Below are positions 8,501 through 15,341 of a DNA stretch of 28,503 nucleotides, in pieces. Position numbers and translations under genes: made by a program. The notes beneath the pieces were generated by a model. It was not told the DNA's origin. It did no database searches and saw only the letters and a list, made by a program, of their open reading frames with translations. Origin of the DNA: an uncultured Lachnospiraceae bacterium (lineage in GTDB: Bacteria; Bacillota; Clostridia; Lachnospirales; Lachnospiraceae). Numbering within the stretch: the stretch's first letter is position 1; every line of letters begins with the position of its first letter. The stretch covers positions 1 to 28,503 of the forward strand of contig CAJTOL010000037.1 of NCBI GenBank assembly GCA_910577645.1, in the 5' to 3' direction.

Positions 8501-8543
8501 GAAAAACAGCGCCCAGGCAGATTTTACCCTGCCTGGGCGCTGT
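8501..8543 (-). terminator. Rho-independent terminator after the cell-wall-binding gene
   Basis: A perfect 15-bp GC-rich stem (8506-8520 with 8529-8543, core GCGCCCAGGC) with an 8-nt loop is followed on the minus strand by TTTTT. It lies about 88 bp beyond the stop codon at 8631 and about 97 bp before the ecf -35 box. The 317-bp gap 8314-8630 holds only this terminator and the ecf promoter; I see no gene in it. Confidence 0.92.
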
Positions 8544-8630
8544 CGCCAGCATATGAAAATTTTGACTTACAACAAGCCTGACGTGCAAAATTCCTTTCAA
8601 ATCCCCGCCGTCTGAGCTGTTATAAAAATA

Positions 8631-9893
8631 TTACCGGGTCATGATATTCCGGTTCCAGACTCCCTGGCTGTCTACCGGGAAACCGTCAATAACTGTATTC
8701 ACCGCCATCTCTCCACTGCCTGGATAAAAATAATGCCACTGGCCGCCTACATCATTCCAGCCCTCAGCCATAATACCGCTGGGATTTACATAATAAGTTT
8801 TGCCGTTAACCTGAATCCAGGAGTTGGTACACATGGCCCCTTCCGGCCCTCCCTGATTGGGATTGAAATAGTACCAGGCATTGCCTTCCTTCAGCCAGCC
8901 TACATGCATGGCTCCGTAAGGCCCTCCTTCATTAGTGCTTAAGTAATACCAGATGTTATTTACTTTCTGCCAGCCTGTAAGCATTACGCCGTTGGAATCA
9001 AAAAGATACCAGCGTCCGTCTACGCTTAACCAGCCGTTTCTGTGGTAGCTGCCGTCCGGGTAGCGGAAGCTCCAGGTGCCATTCAGTTTCTGCCAGCCTA
9101 CGCTGGTGATTCCACCGGAATTGGTAGTACTGCTATTGTCCTCTGAAATCTGACCGCTGCCGTCAGATACTTGATGCTCATCAATATAGAGCTCATCCGA
9201 CTTGGTCCATCCGCTCTTCTTTCCGTAATCCTCTTCCTTGCTGGTGGAAGGAACAGTACGCACACGGAAGGTATAGGTCCCCTTTCTGGTCATGTAGGGA
9301 TAAAAGTCTGCTGAGGTTCTTTTATAATTTTCCAGCTTTTTCACCAGAGTACCGCCCCGGTACAGGTATACATCATAAGCGCCTGAGGATGCATATTTCT
9401 CATCCGGCGCTTCCCATTTGGCCTGGCCTCTGGAACCACTCCAGTAAGCATCTGCCGGAGGATCAAATTCGCCTTTTACAGGTCTGGCCTTAACCGTCAG
9501 TACCATCTGGCCGTTGCTGACCTTGGCGCTTACAAAGTCGGCTCCGCTTACGGAAACATTTCCGGAGCTGTAGCTATTACGGAAATAGTAGTCATCGACT
9601 CCCTCAAGATAGATCTTCATCTTGGGAGTCTCTCCAATCTTTAATTCCTTTTCTGTTGAAGAAGACCACTCTACATCCAAAATATCATATTTAGATGAAT
9701 TGGAATATACATAGTTGGTATCTCCATTATTTCCTACATTCATATCCGGCAGGGTATCTCCGGCCTCCAGGTTGGTCTTTACATGCACTCCAAAGCTGCC
9801 TATAGCGGTTCTGGCCCAAGCCTGAGGCGCCAATACCGCAGAAAATAGTGATGCTACTATCACTGTCTGAATGATTTTACGTAATTTACTCAT
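8631..9893 (-). CDS. Secreted protein with choline/glucan-type cell-wall-binding repeats
   Basis: The 420-residue product starts at the ATG at 9893, which has AAAGGAGG 7 nt upstream; the frame extends 13 codons further without a good site. Residues 1-27 are a signal peptide (MSKLRK, hydrophobic core, cut after AWA). Residues ~65-220 look like two beta-sandwich domains, the second (140-220, GAYDVYLYRGG and GTYTFRVRTVP) fibronectin-III-like. A Ser/Thr/Asn-rich linker leads to about seven repeats from residue 264, each built on GW-(x)n-WYYF-(x)n-G as in CW_binding_1 proteins. These repeats usually anchor proteins to choline or polysaccharide on the surface. No catalytic domain was recognised. 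It has its own promoter and terminator. Confidence 0.85.
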   Translation of the reverse strand: MSKLRKIIQTVIVASLFSAVLAPQAWARTAIGSFGVHVKTNLEAGDTLPDMNVGNNGDTNYVYSNSSKYDILDVEWSSSTEKELKIGETPKMKIYLEGVDDYYFRNSYSSGNVSVSGADFVSAKVSNGQMVLTVKARPVKGEFDPPADAYWSGSRGQAKWEAPDEKYASSGAYDVYLYRGGTLVKKLENYKRTSADFYPYMTRKGTYTFRVRTVPSTSKEEDYGKKSGWTKSDELYIDEHQVSDGSGQISEDNSSTTNSGGITSVGWQKLNGTWSFRYPDGSYHRNGWLSVDGRWYLFDSNGVMLTGWQKVNNIWYYLSTNEGGPYGAMHVGWLKEGNAWYYFNPNQGGPEGAMCTNSWIQVNGKTYYVNPSGIMAEGWNDVGGQWHYFYPGSGEMAVNTVIDGFPVDSQGVWNRNIMTR

Positions 9894-9918
9894 ATGCCCG
9901 CCTCCTTTATCTGTCTTT

Positions 9919-9948
9919 ATTATACGGCTCACATGAGTCTACCGTCAA
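9919..9948 (-). promoter_or_regulatory. Promoter of the cell-wall-binding protein gene
   Basis: On the minus strand TTGACG (9943-9948) and a perfect TATAAT (9919-9924) are spaced by 18 bp. The predicted leader is only about 20 nt and contains the ribosome binding site. The left end of the insertion sequence (9996) lies 48 bp upstream of the -35, so the promoter is intact but its upstream region was replaced. Confidence 0.8.
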
Positions 9949-9995
9949 CTTACAATATTCTGACTTTTTTCTGACAGAGAAGATGCCCCCGTGAA

Positions 9996-10014
9996 CCAAT
10001 GTCAGTTAGTTAAG
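9996..10014. repeat. Left terminal inverted repeat of the insertion sequence
   Basis: This 19-bp end is the exact reverse complement of 11382-11400. Identity stops immediately inside position 10014, which fixes the inner limit of the repeat. Confidence 0.9.
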
Positions 10015-10187
10015 AACTTTGAAAATCGAATAAGTGGCCTGAATATAGGAATGAAGTGCCATTTGGGAGCGGGTTCTGGAACAGACAGCATGAATCATGC
10101 CATTTGCCGAACAGTGTTTCTATTTTATTGCATGACAAATAAACAGGTATGAAAAAAGCCTGCCATGTGGTACAATGATTCTGTCAG

Positions 10188-11204
10188 TCAAAATCGGTAT
10201 GTAAAGCTGACTGGTACCTGGAACCTTTGCTGGCGGGCAAAGTTCCTGGAGGGCCTGACAGGAAGCGTGTGCTTTCTGATCAGGCCCTCCACATCAGGCG
10301 GTGCTTCTCCTGAGTGCAGGCGCAGGAAATGGCGGCAGGTCTTGAAAGCAATCGAAAAATTAACCTGATGGACATGTTTGCGTTTCTGCTTCACAAACGT
10401 GACCTGGCCCGTTATGTAGGAGCAGAAATTAAAAAGTATGAGCCTGGCCCATATCTCATGTGTTATCATCTGCCTGCTCTTTGAGTGGAAGTTTACGGCA
10501 GCTATTGCATGCTTCAGCGTACAGAAAGAAGTCTCGATGCCCCATCTGAGGCGGTATAGTTCCTTGATTTCATCCGCATGGAACTCGTTTTCGGGAAGGT
10601 TCGTTAAGATGTTCTCATATGTGCCATTCCCGATGGGGAAGCGCAGGACGCGGAGGGATATCTCGTATTCCCCATACCCTTGGGGCGGGAAATAGTCGAA
10701 AGCCACCTTTTGGCAGATGTGCCGGTACTGGTCTGCCGATTCAGGATGGTCATACAAAGGGACGAGGTACATCTGGTTATAGCCTTTCTGGGAACGCCCG
10801 CTTGGAGCATAATAGCTTTCGGAGTCCTTCGGGTTCCTTGTGAAAGTAAAGCCTGACCCGTCACATGCGAGGAGCTGGTACCTGCCTTTGAGCAGGTATC
10901 TGGGGCTGAAGTGTTTGTTGAAGCTGTAGAAAAGCTTTTGGAAGACATCATCGGAGAGCTTGGCCCGCTGCTGGTAGAATGCTGAAAGCGATGGTGCCTG
11001 GGCATCGAAATTGAAATACTTGAGCAGTTCATGGCTGACGGAGCCGCTTTCCATGGAGATCTGGAAATGTAGGAGCGTACCGAAAGGGATTTTCCTGTCA
11101 CGGGTGAAATCGATTCCGGGGCGTCTGCAGAAATCCTCATGGTGCTGGTCCATCTTTTCGATTTCGGACAGCAGGATCTGTTTGATTTTTTCAGGGTTGG
11201 TCAT
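10188..11204 (-). pseudogene. IS4-family transposase with internal deletion
   Basis: The 338-residue frame is open throughout but appears internally shortened; relatives are about 440-450 aa. The first catalytic Asp is in LLACDGSGF (residue 115). The YREK signature with the catalytic Glu is in YRLRWGIETSFCTLK (Y217, E224, K231). Directly after the conserved MYLVPLYD (145-152) the sequence jumps to HPESADQYRHICQ. This skips the region of roughly 100 residues that normally carries the second catalytic Asp (DRGF-type motif). The join is near nucleotide 10748 and is in frame. The deletion is inferred from memory of the family. Without the second Asp the protein should be inactive. Confidence 0.75.
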
Positions 11205-11214
11205 AGTGTGCCTT

Positions 11215-11295
11215 CTTTGGTCAAAAACGATATTATCCCCCTGACCAAAGGGCCGCGCTCACTACCTCTAAATTTCATCAGTAGTGAGCGCGGCC
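11215..11295. other. Two adjacent hairpins inside the insertion sequence, upstream of the transposase
   Basis: The first hairpin pairs CTTTGGTCA (11215-11223) with TGACCAAAG (11242-11250). The second is a perfect 15-bp stem, GGCCGCGCTCACTAC (11251-11265) with 11281-11295. Both lie between the transposase start and the right end. In insertion sequences such structures often block read-in transcription or hide the transposase ribosome binding site. There is no T-run, so classical termination is unlikely. Confidence 0.75.
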
Positions 11296-11381
11296 GCACA
11301 TTTTAGCGTTTTTGTCAACCACTTTCGAGATATTTTTACAAAAATTTAGGTTAGGCCCCTATCGCAGAATCTAACCTGGTA

Positions 11382-11400
11382 CTTAACTAACTGACATTGG
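11382..11400. repeat. Right terminal inverted repeat of the insertion sequence
   Basis: The exact reverse complement of 9996-10014. It ends 26 bp from the rplQ terminator, so the insertion spared the ribosomal transcript. Confidence 0.9.
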
Positions 11401-11426
11401 CAGTGAACAGTAACGAAAATGAAAAA

Positions 11427-11491
11427 GGATGCTGCAAAATAAAGCCCGGCGGACATCTGCTAATGGAAAACCGCCTTATTTTGCAACATCC
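11427..11491 (-). terminator. Terminator of the S10-spc-alpha cluster after rplQ
   Basis: A 16-bp outer stem (11427-11442 with 11476-11491) is followed on the minus strand by TTTTT. An inner CCGGCGG/CCGCC pairing lies within. The single non-Watson-Crick position becomes a G-U pair in minus-strand RNA, fitting a minus-strand terminator. It begins 21 bp after the rplQ stop. Confidence 0.9.
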
Positions 11492-11512
11492 CTAAAATTA
11501 CTCTGTTATCAA

Positions 11513-12049
11513 TTATACCAGCTCAATGAGAACTTCCATTGCTCCATCACCTTTACGCTGGCCAATCTTCACAATTCTGGTGTAACCGCCGTTGCGGGAA
11601 GTGTATTTAGGTGCAATCTCGTCAAATAACTTTGCTACTAAGTCAACAGACTTGGTATTTTTCTTTCTGCCGGCTGCCTGGGTGGGAACCTCAGTTACTC
11701 CGTACAGAACCTTTAATATCTGTCTTCTTGCGTGTAATCTGGAAGGCATATCCTTCTTGATTTCTTTCTCAACTTCATCGTATACGGTAACTTTCTTGCC
11801 GTTTACCATTTCTTTTACCCTTTTGCCATTGGCATCCTTACGGGCAACCTTAGCAGTAACTTTAACGGTCTCAAAGTTATCTTTCTCTTTAACAGCCATT
11901 GCAACAAGACCTTCTGCAATCTTGCGGATCTCCTTGGCTCTGGCCTCAGTGGTCTTGATTTTGCCATTATAGATAAGGGCGGTTACCTGATTACGGAGCA
12001 GGGCCTTTCTCTGATCAGAAGTCCTGCCTAATTTTCTATACTTTGCCAT
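11513..12049 (-). CDS. rplQ: Large ribosomal subunit protein L17 (bL17), enlarged form
   Basis: L17 binds 23S rRNA near the peptide exit tunnel. The 178 residues exceed the ~115-125 usual in bacteria. The core is clear: KYRKLGRTSDQRKALLRN at the N-terminus, LHARRQ near residue 105, and GGYTRIVKIGQRKGDGAMEVLIELV at the end. About 50 extra charged residues (roughly 53-103, with a VNGKKVTVYDEVEKE hairpin-like stretch) are inserted before LHARRQ. A second short insertion follows near 118-133. Similar long L17 proteins occur, to my knowledge, in Lachnospiraceae. The ATG has a GGAGG site. This is the last gene of the cluster. Confidence 0.97.
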   Translation of the reverse strand: MAKYRKLGRTSDQRKALLRNQVTALIYNGKIKTTEARAKEIRKIAEGLVAMAVKEKDNFETVKVTAKVARKDANGKRVKEMVNGKKVTVYDEVEKEIKKDMPSRLHARRQILKVLYGVTEVPTQAAGRKKNTKSVDLVAKLFDEIAPKYTSRNGGYTRIVKIGQRKGDGAMEVLIELV

Positions 12050-12070
12050 GATAAATTTTCCTCCATTTTG

Positions 12071-12123
12071 TGGAACACGCTGTCATGCTTCGTCGGTCTT
12101 ACTGACAGAGTGCTTTTGCTCCA
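12071..12123 (-). other. Hairpin in the rpoA-rplQ spacer
   Basis: The 98-bp spacer folds as TGGA...CAC.CTGTCA against TGACAG.GTG...TCCA (12071-12085 with 12103-12123) with internal mismatches. There is no T-run. It may adjust the rpoA to rplQ ratio by RNA processing or partial pausing; this is inference. Confidence 0.45.
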
Positions 12124-12147
12124 TAAAAGTGTTATCCCGCAGCGAAA

Positions 12148-13107
12148 TTATTCATCACTGGGGTTGAGCTGAAGTCCCAGCTCCTTTAACTTAGCCAACA
12201 CTTCCTCCAGGGACTTGCGGCCAAGATTTCGAACCTTCATCATATCCTCTGAAGTGCGGTTGCACAGCTCCTCAACAGTATTGATGCCGGCACGTTTCAG
12301 ACAATTATAAGAACGAACCGAAAGCTCCAGCTCGTCAATATTCATCTCTAAAACTTTTTCTTTCTCATTGTCCTCTTTTTCTACCATAACCTCGGCAGTT
12401 CTGGCATTTTCAGAAAGATCAATAAATAAATTCAGATGTTCGCTTAATACTTTAGCCGCAAGGCTTACTGCCTCGTCCGGAGCTAAGGTACCATTGGTGA
12501 ATACATCCAAAGTCAGCTTATCGTAATCGGTAATCTGTCCTACACGGGTGTTCTGTACAGCTAGATTAACACGCTCAACCGGGGTATAGATGGAGTCAAT
12601 GGCTATCACTCCAATCGGCATATCTTCGGTTTTGTTCTTATCTGCACTGACATAGCCGCGGCCCTTGGTAATGGTAAGCTCCATATAGAACTTACTGTCT
12701 GTGCCGCCGCTTAAGGTAGCAATTACCTGCTCGGGATTCATAATCTCGATATCTGCATCCGCCTGGATGTCTGCACCGGTAATTACGCCTTCACCCTCGT
12801 ATTCGATGTACGCAATCTTTGGCTCATTGGTATCGCTGGTATTCCGGATTGCCAAGCTCTTGATGTTCATAATGATTTCTGTTACGTCTTCCTTTACACC
12901 AGGAATCGAACTGAATTCATGCAAAACTCCGTCGATTTTCACCTGACTGACTGCTGCACCCGGAAGAGAAGAAAGCATAATCCTTCTCAGGGAATTTCCC
13001 AACGTGGTGCCGTAGCCTCTCTCAAGCGGTTCTACTACAAATTTTCCGTATTTCTTATCTTCTGAAATCTCTGCAATTTCAATGTTTGGTTTCTCGAAAT
13101 CGAACAC
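12148..13107 (-). CDS. rpoA: DNA-directed RNA polymerase subunit alpha
   Basis: Alpha nucleates RNA polymerase assembly, and its C-terminal domain contacts UP elements and activators. I place the start at GTG 13107 (VFDFEKPNIEIAEIS, 319 aa) because AAGGAGGGG lies 5-6 nt upstream. The ATG at 13131 would put that site inside the gene and has none of its own. The N-terminal dimerisation domain shows ERGYGTTLGNSLRRIMLSS. The C-terminal domain shows the two HhH-like turns LELSVRSYNCLKRAGINTV and VRNLGRKSLEEV. It lies between rpsD and rplQ in the usual alpha operon. Confidence 0.97.
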   Translation of the reverse strand: MFDFEKPNIEIAEISEDKKYGKFVVEPLERGYGTTLGNSLRRIMLSSLPGAAVSQVKIDGVLHEFSSIPGVKEDVTEIIMNIKSLAIRNTSDTNEPKIAYIEYEGEGVITGADIQADADIEIMNPEQVIATLSGGTDSKFYMELTITKGRGYVSADKNKTEDMPIGVIAIDSIYTPVERVNLAVQNTRVGQITDYDKLTLDVFTNGTLAPDEAVSLAAKVLSEHLNLFIDLSENARTAEVMVEKEDNEKEKVLEMNIDELELSVRSYNCLKRAGINTVEELCNRTSEDMMKVRNLGRKSLEEVLAKLKELGLQLNPSDE

Positions 13108-13165
13108 TAACAGCCCCTCCTTCTGGGTCATATAATCGAGGGTACATACTCAGAATAAAGACCAT

Positions 13166-13196
13166 GCTCTGGCCTGCGGAATATGCAGGCCAAAGC
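13166..13196 (-). other. Hairpin in the rpsD-rpoA spacer
   Basis: A 12-bp stem (13166-13177 with 13185-13196, core TGGCCTGC/GCAGGCCA) has a 7-nt loop. The only irregular pair is C-A on the plus strand but G-U in minus-strand RNA, so the structure fits the transcript. No T-run follows, so it is more likely a processing or pausing element than a terminator. Confidence 0.6.
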
Positions 13197-13209
13197 AATG
13201 ATGGATTTT

Positions 13210-13803
13210 TTATTTGGAGTACAACTCGACGATAAGCATTTCATTTACAGGAACATCAATCTCGTCTCTGGTAGGAAGTTCCTTAACAGTGCCTTTTAAT
13301 GCCTCCTGGTCAACTTCCAGCCAAGCCGGTACCATACGGCCTCCTGTTACCTCTAAGATATCTTTGTATCTCTGTGCAGATTTAAACTTCTCTTTGATCT
13401 CAACAACATCTCCAACCTTCACTAAGTAGGAGGGGATATTTACACACTTACCGTTTACTAAAACATGTTTGTGATCTACAATCTGTCTGCTCTCTTTTCT
13501 GGTTCTGCCGATACCCATACGGAACAGTACATTGTCCAGTCTGGTCTCCAGCATGATCATCAGGTTCTCACCAGTCTGACCTTTCATACGAGCTGCTCTT
13601 TCATAGTAATTGCGGAAAGGCTTCTCTAATACACCATAGATAAATTTCGCTTTCTGCTTCTCTCTTAACTGAGTACCATACTCGCTCATTTTCTTATTTG
13701 CTCTTTTAGACTCTCTATTGGATTTCTTGTCAATTCCTAAATAGATGGGGTCCAGGCCAAGGGATCTACATCTTTTAAGAACAGGAACTCTATCAACTGC
13801 CAC
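13210..13803 (-). CDS. rpsD: Small ribosomal subunit protein S4 (uS4), zinc-free type
   Basis: S4 is a primary 16S rRNA binder that nucleates the 30S body. The 197 residues contain the S4 RNA-binding domain (NVLFRMGIGRTRKESRQIVDHKHVLVNGK, about residues 91-119). The N-terminus has a single Cys (CRSLGLDP) rather than the four-Cys zinc cluster of the C+ form. The start codon is GTG (13801-13803) with AGGAGG about 8 nt upstream. It follows rpsK by 18 bp. Confidence 0.97.
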   Translation of the reverse strand: MAVDRVPVLKRCRSLGLDPIYLGIDKKSNRESKRANKKMSEYGTQLREKQKAKFIYGVLEKPFRNYYERAARMKGQTGENLMIMLETRLDNVLFRMGIGRTRKESRQIVDHKHVLVNGKCVNIPSYLVKVGDVVEIKEKFKSAQRYKDILEVTGGRMVPAWLEVDQEALKGTVKELPTRDEIDVPVNEMLIVELYSK

Positions 13804-13821
13804 TTTACTTACCTCCTAAGA

Positions 13822-14223
13822 TTAGACTCTTCTACGCTTCGGCGGACGGCAACCATTATGCGGTACCGGGGTTACGTCCTTAATGCTGGTTACTTCTAAT
13901 CCGCAAGCCTGAAGGGCACGGATTGCTGCTTCACGTCCTGAACCAGGACCCTTTACCATAACATCTACTGATTTTAAACCGTGTACAAGAGCTGCCTTTG
14001 TTGCAGTTTCTGCTGCCATCTGAGCCGCATATGGAGTAGATTTCCTTGAACCTCTAAATCCCAGACCACCAGCACTTGCCCATGATAAGGCATTCCCCTG
14101 TGCATCCGTTAAAGTCACTATCGTGTTGTTAAAAGATGACTGGATGTGTGCTTGTCCGCGTTCAACGTTTTTCTTTACACGCTTTTTTGTCACTTTTTTT
14201 GCAGTGGACACTTTTTTAGCCAT
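13822..14223 (-). CDS. rpsK: Small ribosomal subunit protein S11 (uS11)
   Basis: S11 sits on the 30S platform close to the mRNA exit and contacts S18/S21. The 133 residues include a Lys-rich N-terminus, AHIQSSFNNTIVTLTDAQGN, the ASAGGLGFRGSRKSTPYAAQ segment, GPGSGREAAIRAL, and the end DVTPVPHNGCRPPKRRRV. The ribosome binding site before the ATG is weak (GTAGG), unlike neighbouring genes. It is preceded by a 193-bp noncoding spacer that separates it from rpsM, an unusually large gap in this operon. Confidence 0.97.
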   Translation of the reverse strand: MAKKVSTAKKVTKKRVKKNVERGQAHIQSSFNNTIVTLTDAQGNALSWASAGGLGFRGSRKSTPYAAQMAAETATKAALVHGLKSVDVMVKGPGSGREAAIRALQACGLEVTSIKDVTPVPHNGCRPPKRRRV

Positions 14224-14378
14224 TTTAAACTAACCTACTTTCTTTGCTTCTTCCTAGAATCCGTTATTCCTGTTTTTAAAACATATAACCCGATTCCTGT
14301 TACCAGTTTCTAGTAATTTAAGGTAGTCCTTTTTCCTAAGTCGGCGAAAGACCTCCCTAAGGTCAAAGAACAAAGTCG

Positions 14379-14409
14379 GTACTAAACTTGTAAAACACTT
14401 GTTAAGTAC
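14379..14409. repeat. Hairpin in the rpsM-rpsK spacer resembling the rplF-rpsH array
   Basis: GTACTAAAC (14379-14387) faces GTTAAGTAC (14401-14409) and pairs except for one A-A opposition. The half-units at 20461-20644 have the same CTAAAC/GTTAAG core and the same opposed A, but in the other orientation. The rest of the 193-bp spacer (14224-14416) holds only a 5-bp hairpin (GACCT/AGGTC near 14350) and no gene. Confidence 0.45.
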
Positions 14410-14416
14410 TCTTCTT

Positions 14417-14785
14417 TTACTTCTTCTTGTTTGCTACAGTCTTTCTCGGGCCTTTGCGGGTTCTTGCGTTGGTCTTGGTCTTCTGTCCGCGTACCGGAAG
14501 ACTCTTTCTGTGGCGGATACCACGGTAGCAGCCAATTTCCTGAAGTCTCTTAATGTTCATAGCGATTTCTCTACGTAAATCACCTTCAACAATCTGAGTC
14601 TCAGCAATCACGGATGCCAGTCTCTTTACTTCATCGTCAGTCAAATCCTTAACACGGGTATCGGGATTTACGCCTGCTTCTGCAAGGATGCGGTTGGAGC
14701 TTGCGCGGCCGATGCCATAAATGTAAGTCAGACCGATTTCAACACGTTTTTCTCTTGGTAAGTCAACACCTGAAATACGAGCCAT
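14417..14785 (-). CDS. rpsM: Small ribosomal subunit protein S13 (uS13)
   Basis: S13 is in the 30S head, contacts the P-site tRNA and forms an intersubunit bridge. The 122 residues show ARISGVDLPREKRVEIGLTY, the helix-turn region GIGRASSNRILAEAGV, and the tail LPVRGQKTKTNARTRKGPRK that reaches the tRNA. The ATG has AGGAGG about 9-10 nt upstream. It follows rpmJ by 28 bp. Confidence 0.98.
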   Translation of the reverse strand: MARISGVDLPREKRVEIGLTYIYGIGRASSNRILAEAGVNPDTRVKDLTDDEVKRLASVIAETQIVEGDLRREIAMNIKRLQEIGCYRGIRHRKSLPVRGQKTKTNARTRKGPRKTVANKKK

Positions 14786-14813
14786 GTGTGTATTACACCT
14801 CCTAATTTAATAA

Positions 14814-14927
14814 TTAACCTTGTCTCTGCTTATGCTTCGGATTTTCACAAATTACTCTGATACTGCCTTTTCTCTTTATGATTTTGCATTTTTCGCAAAT
14901 CGGTTTTACAGAACTTCTAACCTTCAC
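14814..14927 (-). CDS. rpmJ: Large ribosomal subunit protein L36 (bL36), zinc-binding
   Basis: This 37-residue gene reads MKVRSSVKPICEKCKIIKRK, then GSIRVICENPKHKQRQG. It carries the zinc ligands Cys11, Cys14, Cys27 and His32, so it is the zinc (C+) form. L36 is the smallest 50S protein and binds 23S rRNA. The start codon is GTG (14925-14927) with AAAGGAG 7 nt upstream. The stop TAA is at 14814-14816. It is the first gene after the internal promoter at 14968-14996. Confidence 0.96.
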   Translation of the reverse strand: MKVRSSVKPICEKCKIIKRKGSIRVICENPKHKQRQG

Positions 14928-14967
14928 AGTAATTCTCCTTTCTATAGACCAACAGAGTTGCTAAAGC

Positions 14968-14996
14968 ATTATACCACCAATTTCTATATAATGCAA
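14968..14996 (-). promoter_or_regulatory. Internal promoter for rpmJ-rpsM-rpsK-rpsD-rpoA-rplQ
   Basis: On the minus strand a perfect TATAAT (14968-14973) is preceded by TG one base upstream (extended -10) and by TTGCAT (14991-14996) at 17-bp spacing. The -35 is poor (TTG only). The predicted leader to rpmJ is about 33 nt. The same bases form an inverted repeat (GCATTATA with TATAATGC). Confidence 0.65.
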
Positions 14997-15016
14997 GTGC
15001 TTTCTGCGGGAATATT

Positions 15017-15088
15017 GTAGCGCTCGGCTTCGCCATACGGGAAACCCAAACTTCGCTTTGCTGCGTTTGGGTAGCGCTCGGCTTCGCC
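15017..15088. repeat. Duplicated 18-bp element flanking a hairpin, infA-rpmJ spacer
   Basis: GTAGCGCTCGGCTTCGCC occurs identically at 15017-15034 and 15071-15088. Between the copies CCCAAAC (15045-15051) pairs with GTTTGGG (15065-15071). It fills most of the 166-bp spacer between infA and rpmJ together with the promoter at 14968-14996. The GC-rich, TTCG-containing style differs from the surrounding coding DNA and resembles small extragenic palindromes. Confidence 0.7.
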
Positions 15089-15093
15089 TCGCT

Positions 15094-15312
15094 TTATTTG
15101 TCTCTCCAGATGATGCGGCCCTTGGACAGGTCGTAGGGAGACATCTCCAGGGTTACCCTATCGCCGGGAAGGATTCGGATGTAGTTCATTCTCAGCTTGC
15201 CGCTGATGGTTGCCAACACTTTATGGCCGTTTTCCAGTTCTACCTGGAACATGGCGTTGGGCAGCTTTTCTACTACAGTTCCTTCAATTTCAATAACGTC
15301 AGCTTTGGACAT
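15094..15312 (-). CDS. infA: Translation initiation factor IF-1
   Basis: IF-1 binds the ribosomal A site during initiation and helps place the start codon. The 72-residue protein starts MSKADVIEIEGTVVEKLPNA and is a single S1-type OB fold, ending GRIIWRDK. I use ATG 15312, which has AAAGGAGG about 7 nt upstream. The open frame extends 20 codons further, but that part has no similarity to IF-1. It lies between map and rpmJ as in other Firmicutes. Confidence 0.98.
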   Translation of the reverse strand: MSKADVIEIEGTVVEKLPNAMFQVELENGHKVLATISGKLRMNYIRILPGDRVTLEMSPYDLSKGRIIWRDK

Positions 15313-15341
15313 TCCACACTTCCTCCTTTTATTCCTCCAGA

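Larger units (their letters stand above)
9996..11400 (-). mobile_element. IS4-family insertion sequence, probably defective
   Basis: A ~1405-bp element is bounded by perfect 19-bp inverted ends, CCAATGTCAGTTAGTTAAG at 9996-10014 and its complement at 11382-11400. It carries one transposase frame and, between the transposase start and the right end, two strong hairpins. No clean flanking target duplication is seen: GTGAAC occurs at 9991-9996 and 11403-11408 but is offset by 2 bp on the right. It sits between the rplQ terminator and the cell-wall-binding gene. The missing central catalytic part suggests it cannot move without a helper. Confidence 0.85.

Noticed and set aside
8382..8600. 72-codon minus-strand open frame between the ecf genes and the wall-binding gene
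   Set aside because: It spans a perfect terminator hairpin and part of the ecf promoter, has no ribosome binding site and resembles no family.
10604..11140. 178-codon minus-strand frame overlapping the transposase in another phase
   Set aside because: Ser/Pro/Arg-rich shadow of the transposase frame; the other phase has the catalytic motifs.
9991..11408. Target-site duplication GTGAAC around the insertion sequence
   Set aside because: The two copies are not flush with the perfect inverted ends (the left overlaps the repeat by one base, the right is 2 bp away), so it may be chance.
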